The notes under the pieces: generated by a model
Database searches by the model: none
What the model saw: only the letters and a program-made list of their open reading frames with translations
What the model was told of the DNA's origin: nothing
In this document: positions 1 to 5,605 of the stretch, piece after piece
Position numbering within the stretch: position 1 is the first letter of the stretch
Layout of the letters: each line of letters opens with the position of its first letter
Assembly (NCBI GenBank): GCA_012514125.1
Contig: JAAZAW010000315.1
Coordinates: 1 to 5,605 of the forward strand
Direction: 5' to 3'
DNA: 5,605 nt
Source: Phycisphaerae bacterium
Lineage (GTDB): Bacteria; Planctomycetota; Phycisphaerae; JAAYCJ01
Made by a program: the position numbers and the translations under genes

Positions 1-23
1 ACCGCCTGTTGAGCGAGGGATGA
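1..23 (+). CDS. flhB: Probable C-terminal end of FlhB (partial, cut by window start)
   Basis: Reading from base 3 gives Arg-Leu-Leu-Ser-Glu-Gly and a TGA stop at 21-23. The two bases before it (AC) would complete a Tyr codon if the missing base is T, giving YRLLSEG. FlhB, the flagellar export switch protein, commonly ends in a sequence like AYVYRL plus a few residues, and flhB often lies directly upstream of flhA. Both the residues and the position therefore fit. The evidence is only six residues plus context, so this is an inference. The other two frames also stop early (10-12 and 50-52), so another gene ending in either of those frames cannot be excluded. Confidence 0.35.
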
Positions 24-59
24 TTTTTTCTGCGTTCAGCCAGGTTGCCTGAAAGACTT

Positions 60-88
60 TTGACGTCGGCATCAAAAAAAGTTAAAAA
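60..88 (+). promoter_or_regulatory. Candidate sigma-70-type promoter ahead of flhA
   Basis: TTGACG at 60-65 matches the -35 consensus at five of six positions. After a 17-base spacer, TAAAAA at 83-88 matches the -10 consensus at four of six. Transcription would start near 95 and leave a leader of about 44 bases before flhA. The -10 falls inside an A-rich tract, where partial matches are easy to obtain, so this is weak. It would be a secondary promoter if flhB and flhA are also co-transcribed. Confidence 0.25.
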
Positions 89-120
89 AAGTTAGAAGAA
101 GTTGAGGAAGTTGAAGAAAG
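74..120 (+). repeat. Purine-rich degenerate tandem repeat with phased A-tracts
   Basis: Two runs of seven A (74-80 and 84-90) are followed by purine blocks AGAAGAA (94-100), GAGGAA (104-109) and GAAGAAAG (113-120). The blocks are separated by GTT at 81, 91, 101 and 110, so the unit repeats every 9-10 bases. No frame is open through the block, so it is non-coding. A-tracts spaced by about one helical turn are known to bend DNA. Whether this stretch bends or serves a promoter is inference. The 115-base leader (24-138) holds no other gene that I can support. Confidence 0.5.
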
Positions 121-131
121 GGATGAAGAGC

Positions 132-136
132 AGGGA
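132..136 (+). promoter_or_regulatory. Shine-Dalgarno for flhA, bearing on the choice of start
   Basis: AGGGA at 132-136 is the only purine motif close to the flhA start. It lies 2 bases from the ATG at 139 and 8 bases from the in-frame ATG at 145. The second spacing is closer to the usual optimum. A second purine run (AAAGGGA, 117-123) is 15 bases from the first ATG, which is too far. The real start may therefore be 145, shortening FlhA by two residues. Confidence 0.5.
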
Positions 137-138
137 AG

Positions 139-2259
139 ATGGCGATGGCGGCGTTGGAAAATATTGGGGTATTGAATTGGCTTAACCGGAATCGCGGGTT
201 GCTCGTTCCGATCGGGGCGATCAGCTTGATTATGGTTATTTTGATGCCACTGCCGGCGACCTGGATGGATGTGCTGCTGTCAGTGAATATTACCCTTTCG
301 GCGTTGATTTTGATGACGACGCTGTATATTACGCATCCGCTGGAGTTTTCTTCGTTTCCTTCACTGCTGCTGGGGACGACGCTGTTTCGGTTGGTGCTCA
401 ATACGGCGAGTACGCGTTTGATTTTGACGGCGGGCGAGGGGGGCAGAGATGTAACGCAGGCGTCAGGCGCGGCGGGGAAAGTGATCGAGACGTTCGGTAA
501 TTTTGTCGCGGGCGGATCGGTTGCGGTGGGATTGATTATTTTCATTATTCTGATCGTGATTCAGTTTGTCGTGATTACGAAAGGCGCGACGCGTATTTCG
601 GAAGTGGCGGCACGTTTTACGCTGGACGCGATGCCGGGAAAACAGATGGCGATCGACGCGGATTTGAACGCGGGGATTATCGATGAAACGGAAGCGAAGA
701 ATCGTCGGGAAACGATCAGCAGAGAGGCGGATTTTTATGGTGCGATGGACGGTGCGTCGAAGTTTGTTCGCGGGGACGCGATCGCAGGAATTATTATAAT
801 AATCATCAATATTCTTGGCGGATTGTATGTGGGTATGGTACAATACGGTTGGCCATTGAAGCAGTGCATGGAGGCGTTCACCAAATTGACGATTGGTGAC
901 GGCTTGGTGACCCAGGTCCCGGCGTTTATCATATCGATTTCTTCGGGTCTGATTGTGACCCGATCGACCTCCAAGGCGAACCTCGGCGAGGAGCTTTTGA
1001 CGCAGTTGACGTCCAAACCCGTGGCATTGGGAATCGCGGCGGGTTTTCTTGGAATTCTGGCATTGACGCCGTTGCCGACGTTGCCGATGGTCTTGCTGGG
1101 CGGGTCTTGCGGCGGATTGGCGTATATGCTCAAGACGTCGAAGAAGCAGGCGGCGGCGAAAGCGGCCAAGGCACAGCAGGTGAGTCAGAGTAAGTCGTCG
1201 GCACCGAAGTCCGAGCCGATTGAATCGCTTTTGTCGGTTGACCCGATGGAGCTTGAAGTGGGTTATGGATTGATTCGCCTGGTGGATAAGAGCCAGGGCG
1301 GCGATTTGCTGGATCGGATCAGTATGATTCGTCGGCAGATTGCGAGTGAAATGGGTATTATCGTTCCGCCCGTTCGGATTCGCGATAATATGCAGATCGA
1401 GCCTAACGAATATTTGATCAAGCTTCGCGGAGTGGAGATTGCGAGAAACGTTTCGATGCCGGGGCAGTTCATGGCGATTGATTCGGGCGCTGTTCGGGAG
1501 AAGATTTCCGGACATGAGACGCGCGAGCCTGCGTTTGGATTGCCTGCGGTATGGATCGGCGAGAGCGAACGGGCACTGGCGGAGAAAAATAATTATACGG
1601 TGGTTCCGGCCAGTTCGGTGATCGCGACGCATTTGACGGATTTGATCAAGCGTCACGCATCGGAGTTGCTGACTCGTGACGAGGTGAAAAAGCTACTTGA
1701 TGCGACGAAGGAAAAGAGTCCGGCGGTCGTCGAAGAAGTGGTCGGTCCGATGCTCAAGCTTGGTGAGGTTCAGAAGGTGCTTCAGAACCTGTTGCGAGAG
1801 CATGTTCCGATTCGAGACCTTCAGACGATTCTGGAGACGCTTGGCGACTGGGCCAGCAGGACGAAGGACCTTGAAATTTTAACAGAATATGTTCGTAACG
1901 CCCTGGCGAGAACGATTTGTGCACAGTACCAGGACCAGGAGAACACCGTGCATTGCATTACGCTCGATCCGGCGTTGGAAGACGCGATTAACGCCCATAT
2001 CGAGCGAACGGAGACGGGATCGTATTTGACGCTTTCCCCGGCGAGAGCGAACAAGATAGTGGAGACGATTCGGGATCAGGTGGAACGCTGCGGTGTTCCG
2101 ATGGGCACGCTGGTCATTTTGTGTTCGCCGCAGATTCGGATGCAGCTACGACGTTTGATCGAATCGGCGGTTCCGAATACTCCGGTGTTGGCCTTTAACG
2201 AAGTGGTAAAAGATATTCGTGTTCAGTCGCACGGTTTAGTAACAGTGGAGATGTCATGA
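139..2259 (+). CDS. flhA: FlhA, flagellar type III export gate protein
   Basis: FlhA is the inner-membrane export gate of the flagellar secretion system. It forms a cytoplasmic ring that docks export substrates and their chaperones. The 706 residues match the usual family length of about 690-700. The N-terminal half is strongly hydrophobic, with membrane segments near residues 21-40, 44-64, 118-149, 211-235, 255-275 and two in 293-332. The FHIPEP family signature is clear at 152-173: RISEVAARF, then LDAMPGKQM ending in I172-D173. The conserved LFRLVLNTASTR lies before it. A basic, Ala-rich linker (about 331-360) leads to the cytoplasmic domain, which opens with DPMELEVGYGLI (368-379). That domain also contains RDLQTILETLGDWA and ends with PVLAFNEV. 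Six consecutive Ile (218-223) lie in a membrane helix and look normal for the family. The gene appears intact. The start is 139 or the in-frame ATG at 145. The stop overlaps the flhF start as ATGA. Confidence 0.97.
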   Translation: MAMAALENIGVLNWLNRNRGLLVPIGAISLIMVILMPLPATWMDVLLSVNITLSALILMTTLYITHPLEFSSFPSLLLGTTLFRLVLNTASTRLILTAGEGGRDVTQASGAAGKVIETFGNFVAGGSVAVGLIIFIILIVIQFVVITKGATRISEVAARFTLDAMPGKQMAIDADLNAGIIDETEAKNRRETISREADFYGAMDGASKFVRGDAIAGIIIIIINILGGLYVGMVQYGWPLKQCMEAFTKLTIGDGLVTQVPAFIISISSGLIVTRSTSKANLGEELLTQLTSKPVALGIAAGFLGILALTPLPTLPMVLLGGSCGGLAYMLKTSKKQAAAKAAKAQQVSQSKSSAPKSEPIESLLSVDPMELEVGYGLIRLVDKSQGGDLLDRISMIRRQIASEMGIIVPPVRIRDNMQIEPNEYLIKLRGVEIARNVSMPGQFMAIDSGAVREKISGHETREPAFGLPAVWIGESERALAEKNNYTVVPASSVIATHLTDLIKRHASELLTRDEVKKLLDATKEKSPAVVEEVVGPMLKLGEVQKVLQNLLREHVPIRDLQTILETLGDWASRTKDLEILTEYVRNALARTICAQYQDQENTVHCITLDPALEDAINAHIERTETGSYLTLSPARANKIVETIRDQVERCGVPMGTLVILCSPQIRMQLRRLIESAVPNTPVLAFNEVVKDIRVQSHGLVTVEMS

Positions 2260-3542
2260 ATCTGAAAACCTATCAAGCCCAGACCATGGCCCAGGCTTTG
2301 GCGGCGGTTCGACGCGAGCTGGGAAAAGACGCGGTGATTCTGCACACACGAACGTTCAGGAAAGGCGGATTCCTGGGTTTGGGAAGCAAGAATGTCGTGG
2401 AGATTACGGCGACCTCCGGTGTGAATGTGCTTCATCCGACGGAAAAGCGCGAATTGCTCAATCCATCCTCTGTCCGACGAAATTCCCATACGCAAATGGA
2501 ACGAAAAATATCACCGATGCCGCCCCGCTCGGCTTTGGAACCCTCGGGACCCGCGGGGAGGGATCATTCAGAATCGATTTCATCGACAAATCGTTCGGTG
2601 AGCAGTAAAGATTATCTTCAACAGGAACTCAAGCTGGTCAAACAGATGGTTCAGGAGCTGCTTCAACAAAATCGCAAGCAGCAGCATCCATCGGTTCCGG
2701 AGGAATTGTTCTCGGCGTACATGGGGCTGATCAATCAGGAAGTGACGCGGGAACTGGCGAACGAAGTGATCGAAAAAGTGCGTTCGCAGTTGGGTCCGTC
2801 GCAGATTATGGATGACATCAAGGTTCGGGAATTGGTAGCGGAGACGCTGACGAAAATGTTGCCGGCGGCAGAGCCTATTACGCTGGAGACCACGGGCAAG
2901 TCCAAGATCATCGCGCTGGTGGGACCGACGGGTGTGGGCAAGACGACGACGATCGCGAAGTTGGCGGCGAATTTCAAACTCCGGGAAAATAAAGCAGTCG
3001 GACTGATTACGATCGATACGTATCGAATCGCGGCGGTGGATCAGTTGCGGACGTATGCGAATATTATCAACGTGCCGTTACGGGTGGTGTTGAGTCCGGA
3101 AGAACTTCGCCAGGCGATTGATTCGATGCCGAACATGGATTTGATTTTGATCGACACCGCGGGCAGGAGTCAGAATGACGATTTGAAGCTTCACGAGCTT
3201 AAATCGTTCCTTCACGCGGCGGCACCGGACGAGATTCATCTGGTGCTTTCGACGACAGCCAATCAGTCGGTTTTGCTTTCGACGATCAAGCGTTTTTCGT
3301 CGTTGAATATCGATCATATTATTTTTACGAAACTCGATGAAGCGGTGGGCGTGGGCATGTTGTTTGGTGTGATGAAAAAGCTCAATCGGGCGGTTTCCTA
3401 TATTACGACGGGGCAGAATGTCCCGGAGGATATCGAGCCCGGCAGCGTCGGTCGGTTGGCACGAATGATTGTCCATCCGCAAAAGGGGTCTGAAATCTCT
3501 GATGATAATATTCCCAGTATAGCAGCAGGAGAAATTCTCTGA
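2256..3542 (+). CDS. flhF: FlhF, SRP-type GTPase for flagellar placement
   Basis: FlhF is a signal-recognition-particle-family GTPase that dimerises with GTP at the membrane and sets the site of flagellar assembly. The N-terminus (KTYQAQTMAQALAAVRRELG, then DAVIL) matches the FlhF B domain and fixes the start. Residues about 75-125 are a Ser/Pro/Arg-rich low-complexity linker, followed by a Gln-rich, probably coiled segment (about 125-150) and a helical N domain. The GTPase domain is complete: P-loop GPTGVGKTT (223-231), DTYRIAAVDQL from D254, DTAGR (300-304) and TKLD (358-361), which reads guanine. At 428 residues it falls within the family range, which varies with linker length. DTYRIAA is typical of FlhF/Ffh/FtsY, and the B domain with the flhA-flhG context separates it from Ffh and FtsY. 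GGAG at 2247-2250 lies 5 bases before the ATG inside the end of flhA, and the overlap implies coupled translation. Confidence 0.96.
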   Translation: MNLKTYQAQTMAQALAAVRRELGKDAVILHTRTFRKGGFLGLGSKNVVEITATSGVNVLHPTEKRELLNPSSVRRNSHTQMERKISPMPPRSALEPSGPAGRDHSESISSTNRSVSSKDYLQQELKLVKQMVQELLQQNRKQQHPSVPEELFSAYMGLINQEVTRELANEVIEKVRSQLGPSQIMDDIKVRELVAETLTKMLPAAEPITLETTGKSKIIALVGPTGVGKTTTIAKLAANFKLRENKAVGLITIDTYRIAAVDQLRTYANIINVPLRVVLSPEELRQAIDSMPNMDLILIDTAGRSQNDDLKLHELKSFLHAAAPDEIHLVLSTTANQSVLLSTIKRFSSLNIDHIIFTKLDEAVGVGMLFGVMKKLNRAVSYITTGQNVPEDIEPGSVGRLARMIVHPQKGSEISDDNIPSIAAGEIL

Positions 3543-4393
3543 TGACCTGGAACGATCAGGCAGCAAAGTTACGGGAGATGATGAAGGATTTTTCGTCGAA
3601 GGCGAAGATCATCACGTTAACGAGCGGCAAGGGAGGCGTGGGCAAGACGGTCACGGCGACGAACCTGGGTCTTTGTCTTGCGGCGACGGGTAAGCGGGTG
3701 GTTTTGGTGGATGCGGACCTGGGATTGGCGAACGCGGACGTGATGCTTGGAATTAATCGGCCTTATAATCTTTTTCATGTGCTTTCGGGGCAGGTGAATT
3801 TAAGCGATATTATTGTAGAACATCCGGCGGGATTACAGATTATTCCGGGCGGTTCGGGTTTGGGGAAACTGGCGAATCTGACGGAATTTGAGCGTCATCG
3901 ATTGCTGGACATATTATCGGACTTGCAAAGCACGTCGGATATTGTTATATTTGATACATCTGCAGGAATAAACCGCAATGTAATGGCCTTTGTTGATCTA
4001 GCCGATTTAGTGATGGTGGTCACCACCCCCGAGCCGGCGGCGATCACCGACGCATACGCCATGATTAAAACAGCCATTCAACAACAGGTTCAGGGTCGGC
4101 TTTGTGTTTTGATGAATCGTGTGACCTCGCGTTATGAAGCACGGGCCTGTCAGCAAAGACTCTCTCAGGTGACTAAGAAGTTTCTCGATGCGACCCTTTT
4201 TGACGCCGGATATATTCTGGAAGACGCCCATGTGTCTCAGGCGATCCGGGCGAGGAAACCATTTGTGTTGGAATATCCCAAATGTCAGGCGAGCTATTGT
4301 ATGATGAGTTTGGCTGCTAAATTGGGTAAAAATGTTCAATTACCGGAGCAAAAAGTGAGTTTTTTACGAAAAGTTGCAAATTTGTTCTGGTAA
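3542..4393 (+). CDS. flhG: FlhG (FleN/YlxH), MinD-like ATPase limiting flagellar number
   Basis: This is a ParA/MinD-family ATPase that works with FlhF to control the number and position of flagella. The deviant Walker A motif SGKGGVGKT spans 28-36, with the dimer-sensing Lys at 30. DADLGLAN (57-64) follows, and Walker B ends in D138 within IFDTSAGI. The N-terminus carries DQAAKLR at residues 5-11, the motif by which FlhG stimulates FlhF GTPase activity, which separates it from plain MinD. The C-terminus, FLRKVANLFW (274-283), looks like an amphipathic membrane-targeting helix. The 283-residue length is typical. The middle-to-late part, with NRV, GYILED and RARKPFVLEYP, follows the family pattern. 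A Shine-Dalgarno AGGAG at 3527-3531 lies 10 bases upstream, and the ATG overlaps the flhF stop as TGATG. The 3' third is visibly AT-richer than the 5' part, but no frame disruption is seen. Confidence 0.96.
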   Translation: MTWNDQAAKLREMMKDFSSKAKIITLTSGKGGVGKTVTATNLGLCLAATGKRVVLVDADLGLANADVMLGINRPYNLFHVLSGQVNLSDIIVEHPAGLQIIPGGSGLGKLANLTEFERHRLLDILSDLQSTSDIVIFDTSAGINRNVMAFVDLADLVMVVTTPEPAAITDAYAMIKTAIQQQVQGRLCVLMNRVTSRYEARACQQRLSQVTKKFLDATLFDAGYILEDAHVSQAIRARKPFVLEYPKCQASYCMMSLAAKLGKNVQLPEQKVSFLRKVANLFW

Positions 4394-4428
4394 TTTAGGT
4401 AATTTACAGTTTAGAATATAGGAAGATT
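4321..4428 (+). promoter_or_regulatory. AT-rich end of flhG and gap before the small membrane gene; possible weak promoter
   Basis: Hand counts give 19 of 60 G+C in 4321-4380 and 16 of 60 in 4381-4440, against 36 of 60 in 3661-3720. The gap 4394-4428 holds a -10-like TAGAAT at 4412-4417 (five of six matches), but no acceptable -35 lies 16-18 bases upstream and there is no extended -10 TG. AGGA at 4420-4423 is 5 bases from the next ATG and serves as its ribosome site. Promoter activity here is conjecture. Confidence 0.2.
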
Positions 4429-4707
4429 ATGTTAATTCGGATGTTATCGGGATCATTGGGATTGCTTGCGTTCTCGGCGTCGATACTGGCCGGGGTGTGG
4501 GCGGATAATGACCTGACGACCATCCTTACCCGAGCATGGTGGGTATTGATTTTGTTTTTGGTGTTTGGAGCGATCGTGGGTTGGATAGCCCAGACGGTGA
4601 TCAATGAGCATCTTCGTCAATCGACTCCGGATACGACAGATCAGCAACAAGATGAGACATCGATGGGCCGTGATAAAGGATTGTCCGGTACCCATAAGGC
4701 AGTGTAG
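4429..4707 (+). CDS. Small two-helix membrane protein of unknown function, between flhG and the sigma gene
   Basis: I do not recognise this 92-residue protein. Two hydrophobic segments are plain: about 5-25, rich in Leu, Ser, Ala and Gly, and about 37-58, beginning WWVLILFLVF. The short link between them (DNDLTTILTR) is polar. The tail from about 59 is hydrophilic, rich in Gln, Asp and Thr, and probably disordered. The second helix contains a GxxxG motif (G47 to G51), which often packs helices together. Arg4 before the first helix and the basic residues after the second suggest a hairpin with both ends in the cytoplasm. Alternatively, VWA at 23-25 fits a signal-peptidase site, leaving one anchor. 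AGGA at 4420-4423 precedes the ATG by 5 bases; an in-frame ATG at 4441 is a second possible start. Coding is supported by the ribosome site, coherent membrane topology and tight packing between two flagellar genes. A role in flagellar biogenesis or in controlling the sigma factor is inference from position only. Confidence 0.8.
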   Translation: MLIRMLSGSLGLLAFSASILAGVWADNDLTTILTRAWWVLILFLVFGAIVGWIAQTVINEHLRQSTPDTTDQQQDETSMGRDKGLSGTHKAV

Positions 4708-4736
4708 GAGAGTGTATTTCAGGACGTTGCTCTCAC

Positions 4737-4743
4737 GGAGGAG
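4737..4743 (+). promoter_or_regulatory. Strong Shine-Dalgarno for the flagellar sigma gene
   Basis: GGAGGAG lies 6 bases before the ATG at 4750, with an A-rich spacer. It is the strongest ribosome site in the window and fixes the sigma start. It suggests that the sigma gene is translated independently and efficiently, unlike the overlapping flhF and flhG. Confidence 0.8.
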
Positions 4744-4749
4744 TAAAAA

Positions 4750-5592
4750 ATGAGTGAAATTTCGACCGAGTTGACAGCGGATAAGAAGCCCGACATCGAT
4801 CATCTCTGGCGGGAGTATCAGGACAAACGAACGGATGGACTTCGGAATCAATTGATAGAACATTACATGCCCTTAGTGCGTTATAACGCGGAACGGGTGT
4901 GGTCGAAACTGCCTAACGAGGTGGAGCTTGACGATCTGGTCAGTTGCGGGATCATCGGGCTGATGGATTCGATCGCGTCGTTCGATCTGGATCGCGGGGT
5001 GAAATTTGCGACGTATTGCTCCCGACGAATTCGCGGGGCGATTCTCGATGAGCTTCGCGAGAGGGACTGGGTGCCGCGCATTGTGCGTAATCGTATGCGT
5101 CGGGTGGAAGAAGCCCGCAAGGGACTCGAAGCCCAGCTTGGCCGGGACCCGAACGACGAAGAGCTGGCGAAGAAAATGAACCTGCCGGCGGAAGAATTCA
5201 AGCGAGTGGTGGGCGATACCAATCATAGTATCTTTATCAGTTTGTCGCGGCCAAGGAATGAGTCCGACAGCCATAAAGATTTGCGTGAAATCGACGTTCT
5301 GCAGGATAAACGGTCGCGTGATCCTGTAATCGATATGCAGAAAAAAGATATCAAAGAGTTGATTATGCGGGGGCTTTCGCGAGCGGAACGGTTGATTGTT
5401 TTGTTGTATTATTATGAAGAAATGACGATGAAAGAAATCGGCGCGACGCTGGATTTGTCCGAATCGCGCGTAAGCCAGATGCATTCGGCGATTATCAAAC
5501 GCCTTCGTCAACATTTGCAGAACCGAGGCAATGATTTTGAAACCGATATTAATGCGGACGAAGCAGACTTGTCGATAAGGGAGGAAGAATAG
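4750..5592 (+). CDS. fliA: Flagellar RNA polymerase sigma factor, FliA/WhiG (sigma-28) family
   Basis: This is an alternative sigma factor that directs RNA polymerase to late flagellar and chemotaxis promoters. The 280 residues are slightly longer than E. coli FliA, which has about 240. Region 2 covers about 35-110: MPLVRYNAERVW, then DDLVSCGIIGLMDSI from D61, GVKFATYC, RRIRGAILDELRERDW and VPR ending at 110. The DWVPR end of region 2 is typical of the FliA/WhiG group and unlike housekeeping sigma. Region 3 follows, with LGRDPNDEELAKKMNLPAEE. Region 4 spans about 209-258, starting LSRAERLIVLLYYYEEM, with a helix-turn-helix MKEIGATLDLSESRVSQMHS that reads the -35 element. The acidic tail of about 20 residues is probably flexible. 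The region 2 wording resembles planctomycete and WhiG-like proteins more than enterobacterial FliA, but that is memory, not a search. No FlgM anti-sigma gene lies within the window. The gene is intact and sits 42 bases after the small membrane gene, so it is probably in the same operon. Confidence 0.95.
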   Translation: MSEISTELTADKKPDIDHLWREYQDKRTDGLRNQLIEHYMPLVRYNAERVWSKLPNEVELDDLVSCGIIGLMDSIASFDLDRGVKFATYCSRRIRGAILDELRERDWVPRIVRNRMRRVEEARKGLEAQLGRDPNDEELAKKMNLPAEEFKRVVGDTNHSIFISLSRPRNESDSHKDLREIDVLQDKRSRDPVIDMQKKDIKELIMRGLSRAERLIVLLYYYEEMTMKEIGATLDLSESRVSQMHSAIIKRLRQHLQNRGNDFETDINADEADLSIREEE

Positions 5593-5604
5593 CTGACAGG
5601 TCAG
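5593..5604. repeat. Small inverted repeat directly after the sigma gene stop
   Basis: CTGAC at 5593-5597 and GTCAG at 5600-5604 are perfect complements across two bases. As a hairpin it would have a four-pair stem and four-base loop. It starts at the first base after the stop. The window ends one base later, so I cannot see whether a T-run follows. It may be part of a terminator or chance. Confidence 0.25.
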
Positions 5605-5605
5605 G

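Noticed and set aside
20..52. Ten-codon open frame (ATG at 20, TGA at 50-52) overlapping the putative flhB stop as ATGA
   Set aside because: It is very short, its purine motif (GAGG, 15-18) is only 1 base from the ATG, and there is no regulatory codon run or attenuator hairpin after it.
41..61. CAGG-TTG-CCTG hairpin followed by a short T-run, as a terminator after flhB
   Set aside because: The stem is only four pairs and does not extend. The T-run is four bases and separated from the stem, so it is too weak for an intrinsic terminator.
463..1656. Long open frame of 397 codons on the minus strand inside flhA
   Set aside because: It is entirely antisense to a strongly conserved FlhA. Its translation is Arg/His/Asn-rich with no domain, as expected from a shadow frame opposite a codon-biased gene.
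3981..4008. Sigma-28-like promoter (TAAT, 16-base spacer, GCCGATTT) inside flhG
   Set aside because: It matches the consensus only partly, and GCCGAT arises easily from Ala-Asp and Pro-Ile type codons here (GCCGATTG also occurs at 1215-1222 in flhA). It also encodes conserved FlhG residues.
4708..4734. GAGAG and CTCTC complementary arms between the small membrane gene and the sigma gene
   Set aside because: This is a five-pair stem with a 17-base loop and no T-run. It is not a credible terminator and probably chance.
5341..5347. AAAAAAG run in the sigma gene as a programmed frameshift site
   Set aside because: The reading phase is AAA-AAA-G rather than the A-AAA-AAG phase of known slippery sites, and the conserved region 4 continues in the original frame.
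4873..5514. Minus-strand open frame of 213 codons opposite the sigma gene
   Set aside because: It overlaps conserved sigma regions 2-4. The product is His/Phe/Arg-rich and resembles no family I know, so it is a shadow.

Overview
The window holds a compact run of flagellar genes, all on the + strand. In order they are a probable last few codons of flhB, then flhA, flhF, flhG (fleN/ylxH), a small two-helix membrane protein of unknown function, and a FliA/WhiG-type flagellar sigma factor. It is ordinary chromosomal sequence. I see no mobile element, CRISPR array, tRNA or rRNA. By eye it is roughly half G+C, with a marked AT-rich dip near 4321-4440.

The host is a flagellated bacterium with a FlhF/FlhG system, the pair that sets flagellar position and number. 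The flhA-flhF-flhG-(small ORF)-sigma order and the style of the sigma factor (a WhiG-like region 2 ending in DWVPR) fit Planctomycetota, perhaps the Phycisphaerae. That placement is an inference from memory of family sequences, not a search result. Firmicutes, delta-proteobacteria and gamma-proteobacteria also carry flhA-flhF-flhG clusters.

Layout: 1-23 is probably the flhB tail, and 24-138 is a non-coding leader with phased A-tracts, a purine-rich repeat and a candidate promoter. flhA is 139-2259. flhF (2256-3542) overlaps flhA by ATGA. flhG (3542-4393) overlaps flhF by one base in TGATG. A 35-base AT-rich gap leads to the small membrane protein (4429-4707). A 42-base gap with a strong Shine-Dalgarno leads to the sigma gene (4750-5592). 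The last 13 bases contain a small inverted repeat cut by the window edge.

How the genes work together: FlhA is the inner-membrane gate of the flagellar type III export apparatus and docks substrate-chaperone complexes. FlhF is an SRP-type GTPase that marks where a flagellum is built. FlhG is a MinD-like ATPase that limits flagellar number and stimulates FlhF through an N-terminal DQAxxLR motif, which is intact here. The sigma factor would transcribe late flagellar genes. The overlaps imply coupled translation of flhA, flhF and flhG. The least explained element is the 92-residue membrane protein between flhG and the sigma gene. I found no convincing new system; that protein and the flhA leader are the two places most worth a second look.
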